Below, piece after piece: positions 16,879-24,710 of a DNA stretch of 56,418 nt. Below the pieces are notes generated by a model. The model was given only the letters and a program-made list of their open reading frames with translations. It had not been told where the DNA came from and did no database searches. The position numbers were made by a program, and so were the translations under genes. Source of the DNA: Planctomycetota bacterium. GTDB taxonomy: Bacteria > Planctomycetota > J058. The stretch's first letter is position 1; the number at the start of each line of letters is the position of its first letter. Where the stretch lies: positions 1 through 56,418 of the forward strand of contig JAHBXY010000047.1 of NCBI GenBank assembly GCA_019636275.1, in the 5' to 3' direction.

Positions 16879-17967
16879 TCAGCGCTCCTGCGACCGCTCG
16901 AGGTCGTGGTCGAAGTAGACCTCCAGCGCGAGGGCGCACTCGGCGCTCGCGCCCACGCGGCCGGCGATGGCGCCCCACAGGCCCGCCGCCCGGAACCCGC
17001 CGTCCGGCTCCTGGAGCGCGAGCGTGGCGATGAACCACGCGCGGGCGCGGTCGCGGGTCAGCGTCCCCGCCGCGCGCTCGGCGCGCAGCCCCAGGTGGTA
17101 GTAGGCCGGCTCGTCCTGGAGCCCGTCGGGGGGCGCGAGCCGCGCCGCGTGGGCGGCGAGGCGCGGGTCGTCGCCCGCGACGGCGATCGCCCGGGCGGCG
17201 GCGACGGCGGCCACGAGCAGCGGGACCCGCGGCGGGTCGGGGTCGTCGAGGGCGACGCTGAGCGCGTCGCCGGGCGCGAACATGCCGGCCTCGCCCGCGT
17301 CGTCGCCGAACCCGTCGAGCGCGCGCGCGAGGTCCGCCATCACCTCGGGCGGCGCGGCGAGGCCCGCGCCTGCGGCGGCCTCGAGGGCCAGGAGCCCGTA
17401 GGCCGTGCACAGCGCGTTCGAGGCGGCGCCCGGGCGGGAGAGCCCGAAGCCGCCGTCCGGCGCCCGGGCCGCCAGCAGCCGCGCGACCGCCGCGCGCGCC
17501 GGCGCGAGCAGCAGGGGGCGGTCGTGAGACCGCAGCAGCGCGTCGCACAGGGCGCGGGTCGCCAGGGCGTGGTCGAGGATCGCCAGCGGGTCGGCCTCGG
17601 CCGGGCCCAGCCAGCCGTCCTCCTGCTGCGCCCGGAGCAGCCAGCGCAGCCCGGCGTCGACGTGCCGCTTGAAGGAGCCGAACCGCTGGGTGCAGCGGTT
17701 GGCCGTGAACGCCAGGAGCGCCAGGGCGGTCGTCGCCACGTCGCGCCGCCCGTCGGGCGAGGCCCAGCCGCCGTCCTCGCCCTGCACGGACGCGAGCCAG
17801 CGCAGCGCCGTGGCGCCCTCCTCCACCTTCCCCGGGCGCGGACGGACCGCGGTCCCGCGCGCCGCGGGGACGAGGCGGAACGGCGCCGGGTCCCGGTCGA
17901 GCGCCGTCTCCTGCGCCCAGGCGGCGAGCGGGAGGAGCCCGACCGCCAGCGCGAGCGCCGCCCTCAC
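16879..17967 (-). CDS. Prenyltransferase/squalene-oxidase-like repeat protein (alpha-alpha toroid), exported
   Basis: 362 residues from GTG 17967, which overlaps the NagB stop (GTGA). A signal peptide (LALAVGLLPLAAWA-Q) is predicted at residues 1-20. Repeats of the terpenoid-cyclase/prenyltransferase type are visible: ALRWLASVQGEDGGWASPDG, GLRWLLRAQQEDGWLG, LLAARAPDGGFGLS and LALQEPDGGFRAAGLWG, i.e. helix pairs followed by D/E-DGG-(W/F). These proteins fold into an alpha-alpha barrel. No squalene-cyclase DxDD or QW catalytic signature is seen, and the protein is exported, so it more likely binds a polymer or peptide than cyclises a terpene. In planctomycetes such exported toroid proteins are common but uncharacterised. 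It is coupled to NagB and NamZ. Confidence 0.75.
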   Translation of the reverse strand: MRAALALAVGLLPLAAWAQETALDRDPAPFRLVPAARGTAVRPRPGKVEEGATALRWLASVQGEDGGWASPDGRRDVATTALALLAFTANRCTQRFGSFKRHVDAGLRWLLRAQQEDGWLGPAEADPLAILDHALATRALCDALLRSHDRPLLLAPARAAVARLLAARAPDGGFGLSRPGAASNALCTAYGLLALEAAAGAGLAAPPEVMADLARALDGFGDDAGEAGMFAPGDALSVALDDPDPPRVPLLVAAVAAARAIAVAGDDPRLAAHAARLAPPDGLQDEPAYYHLGLRAERAAGTLTRDRARAWFIATLALQEPDGGFRAAGLWGAIAGRVGASAECALALEVYFDHDLERSQER

Positions 17968-18755
17968 AGCCGCCCGGCCCGCCGCAGCTCCTCGTCCTGG
18001 GCGCGGGTCCGCCGGTAGTAGGCGATCATCGTCAGCAGGCTGGCCGCCTCCGGGTCGAGGTAGGCGGTGACGCGCCGGTGGAGCTGCAGCGCGCTGGCCG
18101 GGAAGAAGCTCGAGACCGGCCCCTCGACCATGCTCCGCACGGCCTGGGCCTTCTTGGGGCCGATCGCCTGGAGGAGCACCTCGCGCGCGTCGAGGATGGT
18201 GCCGATGCCCATGGTCACGGCGAGCACGGGCGGCCGCTCGCCCGGGCCGTAGAAGCGGGCGTTGTCCTCGAGCGTGCGCTCGGTGAGCGTCTTGACGCGC
18301 GTGCGCGAGGCGAGCGACGACGTCGGCTCGTTGAAGCCGATGTGCCCGTTGCGCCCGATCCCCAGCAGCTGCACGTCGATCCCGCCGCACTCGACGATGC
18401 GGGCCTCGTACTCCTCGCAGCGGCGGAGCAGGTCCCTGCCCTCGGTCGGCGGGAAGTGCACGTTCTCCGGCGGCAGGTCGAGCCCCTGGAACAGGTGCTC
18501 GCGCATGAACGTGCGGTAGCTCTGCGGGTGGTCGGCCGGCAGGTCGAGGTACTCGTCGAGGTTGAACGTGCGTACGCGCGCGAAGCTCACCTCGCCGCGC
18601 GCGTGCGCATCGCGCAGGCGCCGGTAGACGCCGATGGGGGTCGAGCCCGTGGCCAGCCCGAGCACCAGGTCGGGCTTGGCCTTCAGGCGGGCGAGGATGA
18701 CGTCGGCCACCTGCGCGGCGGCGTCCTCGGCGTTCCGCGCGAGCGCGATCTCCAC
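17964..18755 (-). CDS. nagB: Glucosamine-6-phosphate deaminase
   Basis: 263 residues, GTG start preceded by GAGGAGGA. It is clear NagB: LGLATGSTPIGVYRRL phosphate loop (33-47), catalytic Asp67 in TFNLDEYLDL, GIGRNGHIGFNEP (133-144) with His138 and Glu143, and the conserved SLASRTRVKTLTERT segment. Asn136 replaces the acidic residue found in the E. coli enzyme, as in many other NagB proteins. It converts GlcN-6-P to fructose-6-P and ammonia in the cytosol. It heads an overlapping operon with the toroid protein, NamZ and WD40 genes, linking the cluster to amino-sugar (murein or chitin) catabolism. No nagA is present in the window. Confidence 0.95.
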   Translation of the reverse strand: MEIALARNAEDAAAQVADVILARLKAKPDLVLGLATGSTPIGVYRRLRDAHARGEVSFARVRTFNLDEYLDLPADHPQSYRTFMREHLFQGLDLPPENVHFPPTEGRDLLRRCEEYEARIVECGGIDVQLLGIGRNGHIGFNEPTSSLASRTRVKTLTERTLEDNARFYGPGERPPVLAVTMGIGTILDAREVLLQAIGPKKAQAVRSMVEGPVSSFFPASALQLHRRVTAYLDPEAASLLTMIAYYRRTRAQDEELRRAGRL

Positions 18756-18785
18756 GGGTCCTCCTCGTCGGCCTGCGCGGCGTCG

Positions 18786-20066
18786 TCAGCCCGTGGGCGG
18801 CGCCGGCGGGGCGGACGGCGGCGCGCCGGGCGGCGCCCCGGACGGCGCGCCCGGGGCCACGGCGCCGGCCTTCTGCTTCTCGAGCTGCGTGTAGACCAGG
18901 TAGCCGCCGCCGCCCAGCATGGCGAGGAACACGAAGCAGCAGCCGAAGGCCAGGACCAGCTTGAGTAGCGTCCCCAGGAGGCCGCCGCCCTGCTGCGAGA
19001 CGTTGCCCGGGCGGATCAGGTAGGTGTCGGTGTGGCTCACCGACCCGAAGGGCAGGCCCTTGTTCACGCCGCGGCCCTCGGGCGTGTAGACGTTGAGCTG
19101 GTGCACGGCGGCGACCTTCTTCTCGCCCTCGATCGGATAGGCCGCCTCGGCATAGATGTAGTAGCAGGTCGGCTCGCCCAGCAGGTTGTGCGAGTAGACC
19201 ATCCAGTCGCTCGAGATCCGGATCGCCAGCGGCTCGCGATCGTCGTGTCTGCGCTTGAGGAACTCGCGCAGGCCCTTGACGATGGTGTCGGCGTCCTCGA
19301 AGCGCTCGTCGTGCGGCTCCCACTCCGTGTCGTCGATGAGCTTCTCGACCCGGGCCTCCCAGGTCTCGACCGCGGCGCCGAGGTCCTGCTGCAGCTGCGT
19401 CAGCTCCGGGTCGTCGGGCAGGTAACCGGTGAGCTTCTGCAGGATCAGCCGCAGGTCGGTCAGCTCCTTGACCTGCGCGCGCTTCTCGCCGACGTGCTTC
19501 GTGCCGCCCCAGCGCTTCTCGTGACCGTCGAGCTTGCCGCGGACGTGCGCGACGGCGAAGTCCTCGGCCAGCTGCCGCCACTGCGGCGGGGTCTCGAGGA
19601 GCCGCTTCGCCTTCTTGTAGAACGTGTGCGGCCAGGCGGTCTGCGTGTCCAGCCACTTCTTGCGGTCCGGGCTCAGGCGGCGCTCGAACCCGGGCGCCCG
19701 CGGGTCGACCGGCTTGCCGTAGGCCTCGAAGATCTTGGCCTCGAGCGCGTCCGCGTTGGTCCCGAACCTGGCCTCGATCCCGGCCAGCGCCTGCTTCAGC
19801 GGCTCGAGCTCTCGCTCGGCCGACACGAGGCCGGTGAACTTCTCGTCCAGGTACTTGCCGTCGTAGGCGTAGGGGTCGGCGTAGGAGCGCTTGTGCTCCA
19901 CGTCGGCGGCGTAGTCGCCCAGCTTCTGCTCGGCCGCGCGCGTCAGCTCGGCGGCCTGCTGCCACTGGCGCTTGTCGGCGTCCGACGGCTCGTTGCCGGC
20001 GGCGGCCGGCAGCAGGGCGAGCGCGGCCAGGACGAGCCCGCACCGGCGGGCGATCGCGACGTTCAT
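18786..20066 (-). CDS. Hypothetical exported protein with C-terminal membrane anchor and Pro/Ala tail
   Basis: 426 residues from ATG 20066, chosen because GGGGAGGGG lies just upstream and a signal peptide (CGLVLAALALLPAAAG) follows at once. The mature domain is charged and largely helical (residues 25-290, many Lys/Glu/Arg and Trp). It is followed by a beta-rich region around 300-375 (IRISSDWMVYSHNLLGEPTC...). A single membrane helix with two cysteines (LVLAFGCCFVFLAMLGGGGYLV) lies at about 378-400, and a short proline/alanine-rich tail ends the protein. I recognise no named family. The topology suggests a large periplasmic domain anchored at its C-terminus. It is upstream of nagB with a 30-bp gap, so it may share the transcript. 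Confidence 0.75.
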   Translation of the reverse strand: MNVAIARRCGLVLAALALLPAAAGNEPSDADKRQWQQAAELTRAAEQKLGDYAADVEHKRSYADPYAYDGKYLDEKFTGLVSAERELEPLKQALAGIEARFGTNADALEAKIFEAYGKPVDPRAPGFERRLSPDRKKWLDTQTAWPHTFYKKAKRLLETPPQWRQLAEDFAVAHVRGKLDGHEKRWGGTKHVGEKRAQVKELTDLRLILQKLTGYLPDDPELTQLQQDLGAAVETWEARVEKLIDDTEWEPHDERFEDADTIVKGLREFLKRRHDDREPLAIRISSDWMVYSHNLLGEPTCYYIYAEAAYPIEGEKKVAAVHQLNVYTPEGRGVNKGLPFGSVSHTDTYLIRPGNVSQQGGGLLGTLLKLVLAFGCCFVFLAMLGGGGYLVYTQLEKQKAGAVAPGAPSGAPPGAPPSAPPAPPTG

Positions 20067-20123
20067 GGTCCCCTCCCCATCGGGGCGCAGAGGATACGGC
20101 ATGGGGGTCGCCCCGGCCAAGGG

Positions 20124-21539
20124 CTACAGCCCGTCGAGCGCCCCGCGGCTGTCGCCGAAGCTCGTCGCCCGCACGCCGGCCCGCTGCAGGAGGGCCAGGT
20201 AGAGGTTGCAGAGCGGCGTCTCCTGCGCGAACCGCAGGTGCCGCCCGCCCTGCACCGAGCCGCCCCCGCGCCCGCAGAGGAGGACCGGCAGGTCGTGGTG
20301 GTCGTGGGCGTCGCCGTCGCGGATCGCGCTGCCGAAGACCACGAGCGTGTGGTCGAGGAGGGTGCCGCGCCCCTCCTCGACGGCGGCGAGCTGCCCGAGC
20401 AGGTAGGCGAGCTGCTCCACCTGGAAGCGGTTGATCCGCTGCAGCTTGGCCTGGCGCTCCGGGTCGCGGCCGTGGTGCGACAGGTCGTGGTGCCCCTCGG
20501 GCACGCCGAGGAAGCGGTAGCTGCGGTTGCTCCCCGCGTTGGCCGTCATGAACGTGGCGACCCGCGTCGTGTCGGTCTGGAAGGCCAGGCGCACGATGTC
20601 GTACATGCGCCGGATGTGCTCGCCGTAGTCGCCCGCCGCGCCGGTCGGGGGCGCGACGGGCGGGCCGTCGCTCCGCCGGCGCTGCGGCTTGCCCAGGCGC
20701 TTCTCGAGGGCGCGCACCGCGTCCATGTACTCCTCGAGCTTGCGCCGGTCGCCCTGGCCGAGGCGCCCGCGCACGCGCTTGGCGTCCTCGAGCACCACGT
20801 CGAGCACCGACGCGCGCTGGCGGTCGCGCCGCGCGCGCTGGTCGGGCGTGAGCCCCTCGCCGTCGAGGAACAGCCGCTCGAACACGGCCCGCGGGTCGAT
20901 CTCCTTGGCCACGGGCGTCGTCGGGCTGCTCCAGGCGATGTTCGACGAGTAGGCGCAGCTGTAGCCCGAGTCGCAGTTGCCCCCCTGCGCGCTCGGGTCG
21001 CAGCCCAGCTCGAGCGACGGCAGCGGCGTCGCCGGCCCGATCGCCTGCGCCAGGACCTGGTCGACGGAGATGCCGTTGTGGATGTCGGCGCCGTCGGTCT
21101 TGCGCGGGTGGGCGCCCGTGAGGAACGCCCCGCCCGCGCGCGCGTGGTCGCCGGGCCCGTCGCCGTGGTCGCGTGCGCCGTCGAGCGTCAGGCCGGAGAG
21201 CACCGTGAGCTGCCGGCGGTAGGGGGCCAGCGGCTCGAGCGTGGGCGGCAGGGCGAAGTCGGCGCCGACGCGCTCGGGCGTCCAGGCCGGCATGTGCACG
21301 CCGTTGGGCAGGAACACGAAGAGCAGGCGCAAGGGCGGCCGCTCGGAGGCCCGCGCCGCGGGCAGGAGCGACTCGAGGAGCGGCAGGCCGAGCGTGGCGC
21401 CGGCCGCGCCGCGCAGGAACGTCCGCCGCGTCAGCCCTGCGGTGGGTGATGCGCTCGCGAGGAGCGGGCGATCGGCGCCAGCCCCGGACGGGCACGAGCC
21501 GGCCCCCGCCGCCCGTCCCCCCTCGAGCTCCCTGGTCAT
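20124..21539 (-). CDS. Tat-exported DUF1552 protein with repeat-derived N-terminal extension
   Basis: 471 residues. ATG 21539 overlaps the stop of the upstream DUF1592 gene (ATGA). The Tat motif LTRRTFLRG sits at residues 36-44 rather than near residue 5-10. The preceding 34 residues are encoded by a diverged copy of the roughly 80-bp repeat seen at 39.3 kb. The mature body carries the DUF1552 pattern: RLLFVFLPNGVHMPAWTPE, TVLSGLTLDGARDHGDGPGDHARAGGAFLTG, DRRKLEEYMDAVRALEKRL, DIVRLAFQTDTTRVATFM, and a His/Asp-rich GDAHDHHDLPVLLCG near the C-terminus that looks metal-binding. The family has a sulfatase/phosphatase-like feel (related to DUF1501) but no proven activity. It always pairs with DUF1592-type cytochromes, as here. 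Confidence 0.88.
   Translation of the reverse strand: MTRELEGGRAAGAGSCPSGAGADRPLLASASPTAGLTRRTFLRGAAGATLGLPLLESLLPAARASERPPLRLLFVFLPNGVHMPAWTPERVGADFALPPTLEPLAPYRRQLTVLSGLTLDGARDHGDGPGDHARAGGAFLTGAHPRKTDGADIHNGISVDQVLAQAIGPATPLPSLELGCDPSAQGGNCDSGYSCAYSSNIAWSSPTTPVAKEIDPRAVFERLFLDGEGLTPDQRARRDRQRASVLDVVLEDAKRVRGRLGQGDRRKLEEYMDAVRALEKRLGKPQRRRSDGPPVAPPTGAAGDYGEHIRRMYDIVRLAFQTDTTRVATFMTANAGSNRSYRFLGVPEGHHDLSHHGRDPERQAKLQRINRFQVEQLAYLLGQLAAVEEGRGTLLDHTLVVFGSAIRDGDAHDHHDLPVLLCGRGGGSVQGGRHLRFAQETPLCNLYLALLQRAGVRATSFGDSRGALDGL
21436..21521 (-). repeat. Diverged copy of the 39.3-kb dispersed repeat inside the DUF1552 coding region
   Basis: On the minus strand this copy begins GGGGACGGGCGG and ends CCTCGCGAGCGCATCAC...CGCAGG. 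It aligns without gaps to the fourth unit of the 39.3-kb array, at roughly 80% identity by eye. Most differences replace A/T by G/C, as expected after a copy has been adapted to coding. It specifies most of residues 8-34 of the DUF1552 precursor. Confidence 0.75.
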
Positions 21540-23881
21540 CGTCCCCCCTTCGCCGCGCGCCGCTTCTGGAAGGCGTCGAGGCGCGTCACACCGACCACGA
21601 GGTCCGCCAGGCCCGGGTCCGGCCCGAGCGCGTCGAGGAGCGCGTCGAGCGCCCCCTCGTCGGCGGCCACCGGCCCGCGGCCGAGGCCGTAGACCATGAG
21701 CTTCTTGGCCAGGGCGCGGGCCAGGTCGCGCGAGCGGCCGCGCAGGTAGCCGCGCAGGCCGTCGACCCCCTCGAACCTCAGGCCGCCCGGGAGGGTGCCC
21801 GTGTCGTCGATCGGCAGCCCCTCGTCCTGGTCGCGCCAGGCGCCCACGGCGTCGAAGCGCTCGAGGCCGAAGCCCAGCGGGTCGAGGCGCGCGTGGCAGC
21901 CGGCGCAGGCGGGGTCGGCGCGGTGGCGCTCGAGGCGCGCGCGCAGCGTCTTGCCCGTCGCCGGGCCGTCCTCCTTCAGGCTGTCCATGCCGGGCAGCGG
22001 CGGCGGCGGCGGGTCGTCGAGGAGCACCTCGAGCACCCAGCGCCCGCGCTTCACGGGCGACGTGCGCGTCGGGTTCGACGTGGCCGTGAGCACGCTCGCG
22101 TGGCCGAGGAGCCCCTTGCGCACGGGCGGCGCGTCGACGCGCACGAACTCGGGCCCGCGGACGCCGCGGATGCCGTAGTGCCGCGCCAGCCGCTCGTTGA
22201 CGAACGTGTAGGGCGCGTCGAGGAGCTCGCTCACGGGCCGGTTGCCGCGCAGGACGGCCTCGAACAGGCGCGCGCTCTCCTCCTTCATCGCCGCGCGCAG
22301 CGGCTCGTCGAAGCCGGGGAAGGCGGCCGTGTCGGGCGCCGCCGTGTCGAGGCGCCGGAGCTGCAGCCACTGCGTGGCGAACTGCTGCACGAAGCGGCCG
22401 GCCTTCGGGTCGGCGAGGAGCCGCCGCGCCTGCGCCTCGAGCTGGTCGCGCAGCCCGCCCGCCTGCGCCGCGCGCACGAGCTCGTCGTCGGGCAGGCTCA
22501 CGTGCAGGTAGTAGGAGAGCCGCGTCGCGAGCTCGTGGTCGGCCAGCGGCTGGGCGCCGGGGTGCGCCGGCTCGCCGGGGCGCGGGCGCGCGGCGTCGAG
22601 CTCGAAGCGGAAGAGGAAGTGCGGCGAGCAGAGGACCGCCGTGAGCGCGAGCTGCATCCCGCGCTCGAAGCTCGCGCCGTCGGTCATCGCCTGGTCGACG
22701 AGCTTGGCGTAGCGCTCGAGCTCGTCCGCCTTGGCCGGCCGGCGGAAGGCGCGCGTCACGAGCGGGCCGAGGACCTCGCGGGCCACGGCCCGCCGCTGCA
22801 CCGGGCGCGCGTTGTCGGCCGGCCGCTTCGTCAGGTAGGTGCGGTGCGCCCAGGGCAGCGGCGGCGCCTCGAGCGGCCCCTCGAGCTCGAGCCAGGCGAC
22901 GGCGAGGTTGCGGTCGCGCTGCGCCGGGTCGGAGGCGCCCGGGTCGTAGAAGTCGTTGACGAAGGCCGCCGCCAGGTCGTGGTCGCCCGCGCTCAGGCGC
23001 GCGCGCACCTCGAACACCTCGGGCGCGGCGTCGGTCGCGCGCACGTCGAACGTCTCGAGCGCGCGGCCGTCGACGCGCAGGGCCATCCGCGCCGGGTCGG
23101 GCCCGGCCTGCATGCCGTAGGCGCGGGCGCGCACGACGTACTCGCCCGCGTAGGGGGCGCGCACGCGCGCGACGTAGGCGCCGTTCGACCAGAGCGTGCC
23201 GAAGCCGTCGCGGAAGTTGCCGTCCGAGCCCTCGCGGCGGGCCGACTCGACCGAGACCCGCTCACGCACCGGCTCGAAGTCGAGGAAGGCCGCCCGGGCC
23301 ACCGCCTCGCCGGCGGCGAGGTACTTCTCCAGCAGGAGCGGCGGGATCGCCAGGACGTCGCCGATCGTGTCGAAGCCGTAGCCCACGTCGTCGTCGGGGA
23401 AGGCGCGGGCCGGGGCCAGGTCGACCCGCAGCATGTCCTGCACGGTGTGGTCGTACTCGGCCCGGTTCAGGCGCCGCAGCGTCACGCGCCCCGGGTCGAA
23501 CGGCCCGGCCGCCGGCGCGGCCGCGCCCAGGGCGCCGCGCACCCAGGCGATGACCGCCTTGACCTCGTCGGCCGACGGGCGCGGGCGGTCCTCGGGGGGC
23601 ATGTCGCCCGCGTGCAGGCGCTCGAGCACGCCCGTCCAGGCCCTCTTCGCGCGCAGGACGGCCGCGCGATCGGCGAAGCCGTCGAGCGCCAGGTCGCCCT
23701 CGCGCTCGCCGCGCCCGTGGCAGTCGAAGCAGTGCCGCCGGAGGAAGGGGAGCACGACGCGGGCGAAGCCCGCCTCGTCGCCCGCGGCGGGGTCGGCCTC
23801 GGCCGCCGCCGGGCGGGGCCACAGGGACAGGGCCGCGGCGAGCGCGGCCAGGGGCACGAGGAGCAGGGCGCGGCGCGGCAT
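21536..23881 (-). CDS. DUF1587/DUF1592/DUF1588/DUF1585 protein with two haem c sites (PSD1-like)
   Basis: 781 residues from ATG 23881. A signal peptide ends near residue 27 (RPAAA-E). The first haem c site is CFDCH at 51-55, within a planctomycete cytochrome c domain. DUF1587 follows (VTLRRLNRAEYDHTVQDML), then a beta-rich carbohydrate-binding-like domain (AYVARVRAPYAGEYVVRARA...), DUF1595 (RRAVAREVLGPLVTRAFRRP), DUF1592 (HELATRLSYYLHVSLPDDEL), DUF1588 (RKGLLGHASVLTATSNPTRTSP) with a second haem site CAGCH at 659-663, and DUF1585 at the C-terminus. It is presumably periplasmic, secreted and redox-active on a polymer (family inference). It is translationally coupled to the DUF1552 gene. A TAGAAT box 10 bases before the start suggests a very short leader. 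Confidence 0.92.
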   Translation of the reverse strand: MPRRALLLVPLAALAAALSLWPRPAAAEADPAAGDEAGFARVVLPFLRRHCFDCHGRGEREGDLALDGFADRAAVLRAKRAWTGVLERLHAGDMPPEDRPRPSADEVKAVIAWVRGALGAAAPAAGPFDPGRVTLRRLNRAEYDHTVQDMLRVDLAPARAFPDDDVGYGFDTIGDVLAIPPLLLEKYLAAGEAVARAAFLDFEPVRERVSVESARREGSDGNFRDGFGTLWSNGAYVARVRAPYAGEYVVRARAYGMQAGPDPARMALRVDGRALETFDVRATDAAPEVFEVRARLSAGDHDLAAAFVNDFYDPGASDPAQRDRNLAVAWLELEGPLEAPPLPWAHRTYLTKRPADNARPVQRRAVAREVLGPLVTRAFRRPAKADELERYAKLVDQAMTDGASFERGMQLALTAVLCSPHFLFRFELDAARPRPGEPAHPGAQPLADHELATRLSYYLHVSLPDDELVRAAQAGGLRDQLEAQARRLLADPKAGRFVQQFATQWLQLRRLDTAAPDTAAFPGFDEPLRAAMKEESARLFEAVLRGNRPVSELLDAPYTFVNERLARHYGIRGVRGPEFVRVDAPPVRKGLLGHASVLTATSNPTRTSPVKRGRWVLEVLLDDPPPPPLPGMDSLKEDGPATGKTLRARLERHRADPACAGCHARLDPLGFGLERFDAVGAWRDQDEGLPIDDTGTLPGGLRFEGVDGLRGYLRGRSRDLARALAKKLMVYGLGRGPVAADEGALDALLDALGPDPGLADLVVGVTRLDAFQKRRAAKGGR

Positions 23882-23986
23882 TCGGGCGCCGATTCTACGC
23901 TGGCGGCTCGACGGCTGCCGGGCGTCGGCCTGGCCCTCCGCCGCCCGCCCGCGCCGCGGTAGACTCTCGCCGACGGGAGTACTACG
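23882..23986. promoter_or_regulatory. Divergent promoter region between the DUF1592 and nickel-transport operons
   Basis: Minus-strand TAGAAT (around 23892-23897) lies just upstream of the DUF1592 gene. Plus-strand TAGACT (around 23960) lies upstream of the TTG start at 23987. The gap of about 105 bp is too short for a cobalamin riboswitch, and no clear NikR palindrome was found. Confidence 0.35.
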
Positions 23987-24706
23987 TTGAGACAGTTCCT
24001 CATACCGGCCGCGCTGCTGCTCTCCGCCGGGAGCGCCCTGGCCCACTTCCCGATCCTCCTCCCGGTGACCCCGTGGGGCCGGCAGGGGCAGGCGCTCGAG
24101 CTCGTCTACACCTTCGGGCATCCGTTCGAGGGCGACCGGGCCCCGGCGCCGCGGCCCACGCGCTTCAAGGTGTTCCCGCCCACGCAGGCCCCGATCGACC
24201 TCCTGCCCGGGCTGGGGGCGGCCGCCGCCACCGAGCAGGCGGAGTGGCGGGCGCGCTTCACGCCGGCCGAGCGCGGCGACCACGTCGTGGCGCTCGCCGG
24301 GCCGGCGCGGGAGCACGAGGGCAAGCGCTTCCAGGACTTCGTGAAGGTCGTGGTGCACGTGCCCTCGGTCCAGCGCGGCTGGGACCGCGTGGTGGGCGAC
24401 CCGCTCGAGGTCGTCCCCCTCACGCGCCCCTACGCGGTCCCGGTGGGGTCGACGTTCCGCGCCGAGGTGCTCGCCGACGGCGCGCCGCTGGTCCACGCGG
24501 CCGTCGAGGTCGAGTATCGCCACGAGGCGCCGCCCGACCCGCTCCCGCCCGAGCCGTTCATCACCCGCGTCGAGCGCACCGACCGCGCCGGCGCCTTCGC
24601 CACCACCCTGGACCTCGCCGGCTGGTGGATCCTCAGCGCCACCCGCGAGACCGAGCGCGGCGTCCAGCGCGCCTCGCTCTGGGTCCACGTCGGCCCCGTC
24701 GAGTGA
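23987..24706 (+). CDS. nikK: NikK-like periplasmic DUF4198 protein of a nickel ECF transporter
   Basis: 239 residues with a TTG start preceded by GGGAG. A signal peptide ends ALA-H, so the predicted mature N-terminus is histidine (HFPILLP). The body is an Ig-like DUF4198 protein: RFKVFPP, RFTPAERGDHVVALAG, HVPSVQRGWD and SLWVHVGPVE. In NikKMLQO systems NikK is an extracytoplasmic component that presents Ni(II) to the membrane S-component NikM (family knowledge). A mature N-terminal His is a plausible metal ligand. The stop is four bases before the nikM start. It heads a five-gene operon. Confidence 0.85.
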   Translation: MRQFLIPAALLLSAGSALAHFPILLPVTPWGRQGQALELVYTFGHPFEGDRAPAPRPTRFKVFPPTQAPIDLLPGLGAAAATEQAEWRARFTPAERGDHVVALAGPAREHEGKRFQDFVKVVVHVPSVQRGWDRVVGDPLEVVPLTRPYAVPVGSTFRAEVLADGAPLVHAAVEVEYRHEAPPDPLPPEPFITRVERTDRAGAFATTLDLAGWWILSATRETERGVQRASLWVHVGPVE

Positions 24707-24710
24707 CCCC

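Noticed and set aside
16879..21495. Single 1538-codon minus-strand frame spanning several genes
   Set aside because: Only the part from 17967 down encodes a sensible protein. The rest is out-of-frame translation of nagB, the 18786 gene and the DUF1552 gene.
23882..23986. Cobalamin or NiCo riboswitch upstream of the nickel transporter operon
   Set aside because: The gap of about 105 nt is too short for a B12 riboswitch, and the conserved NiCo or B12-box motifs were not found.
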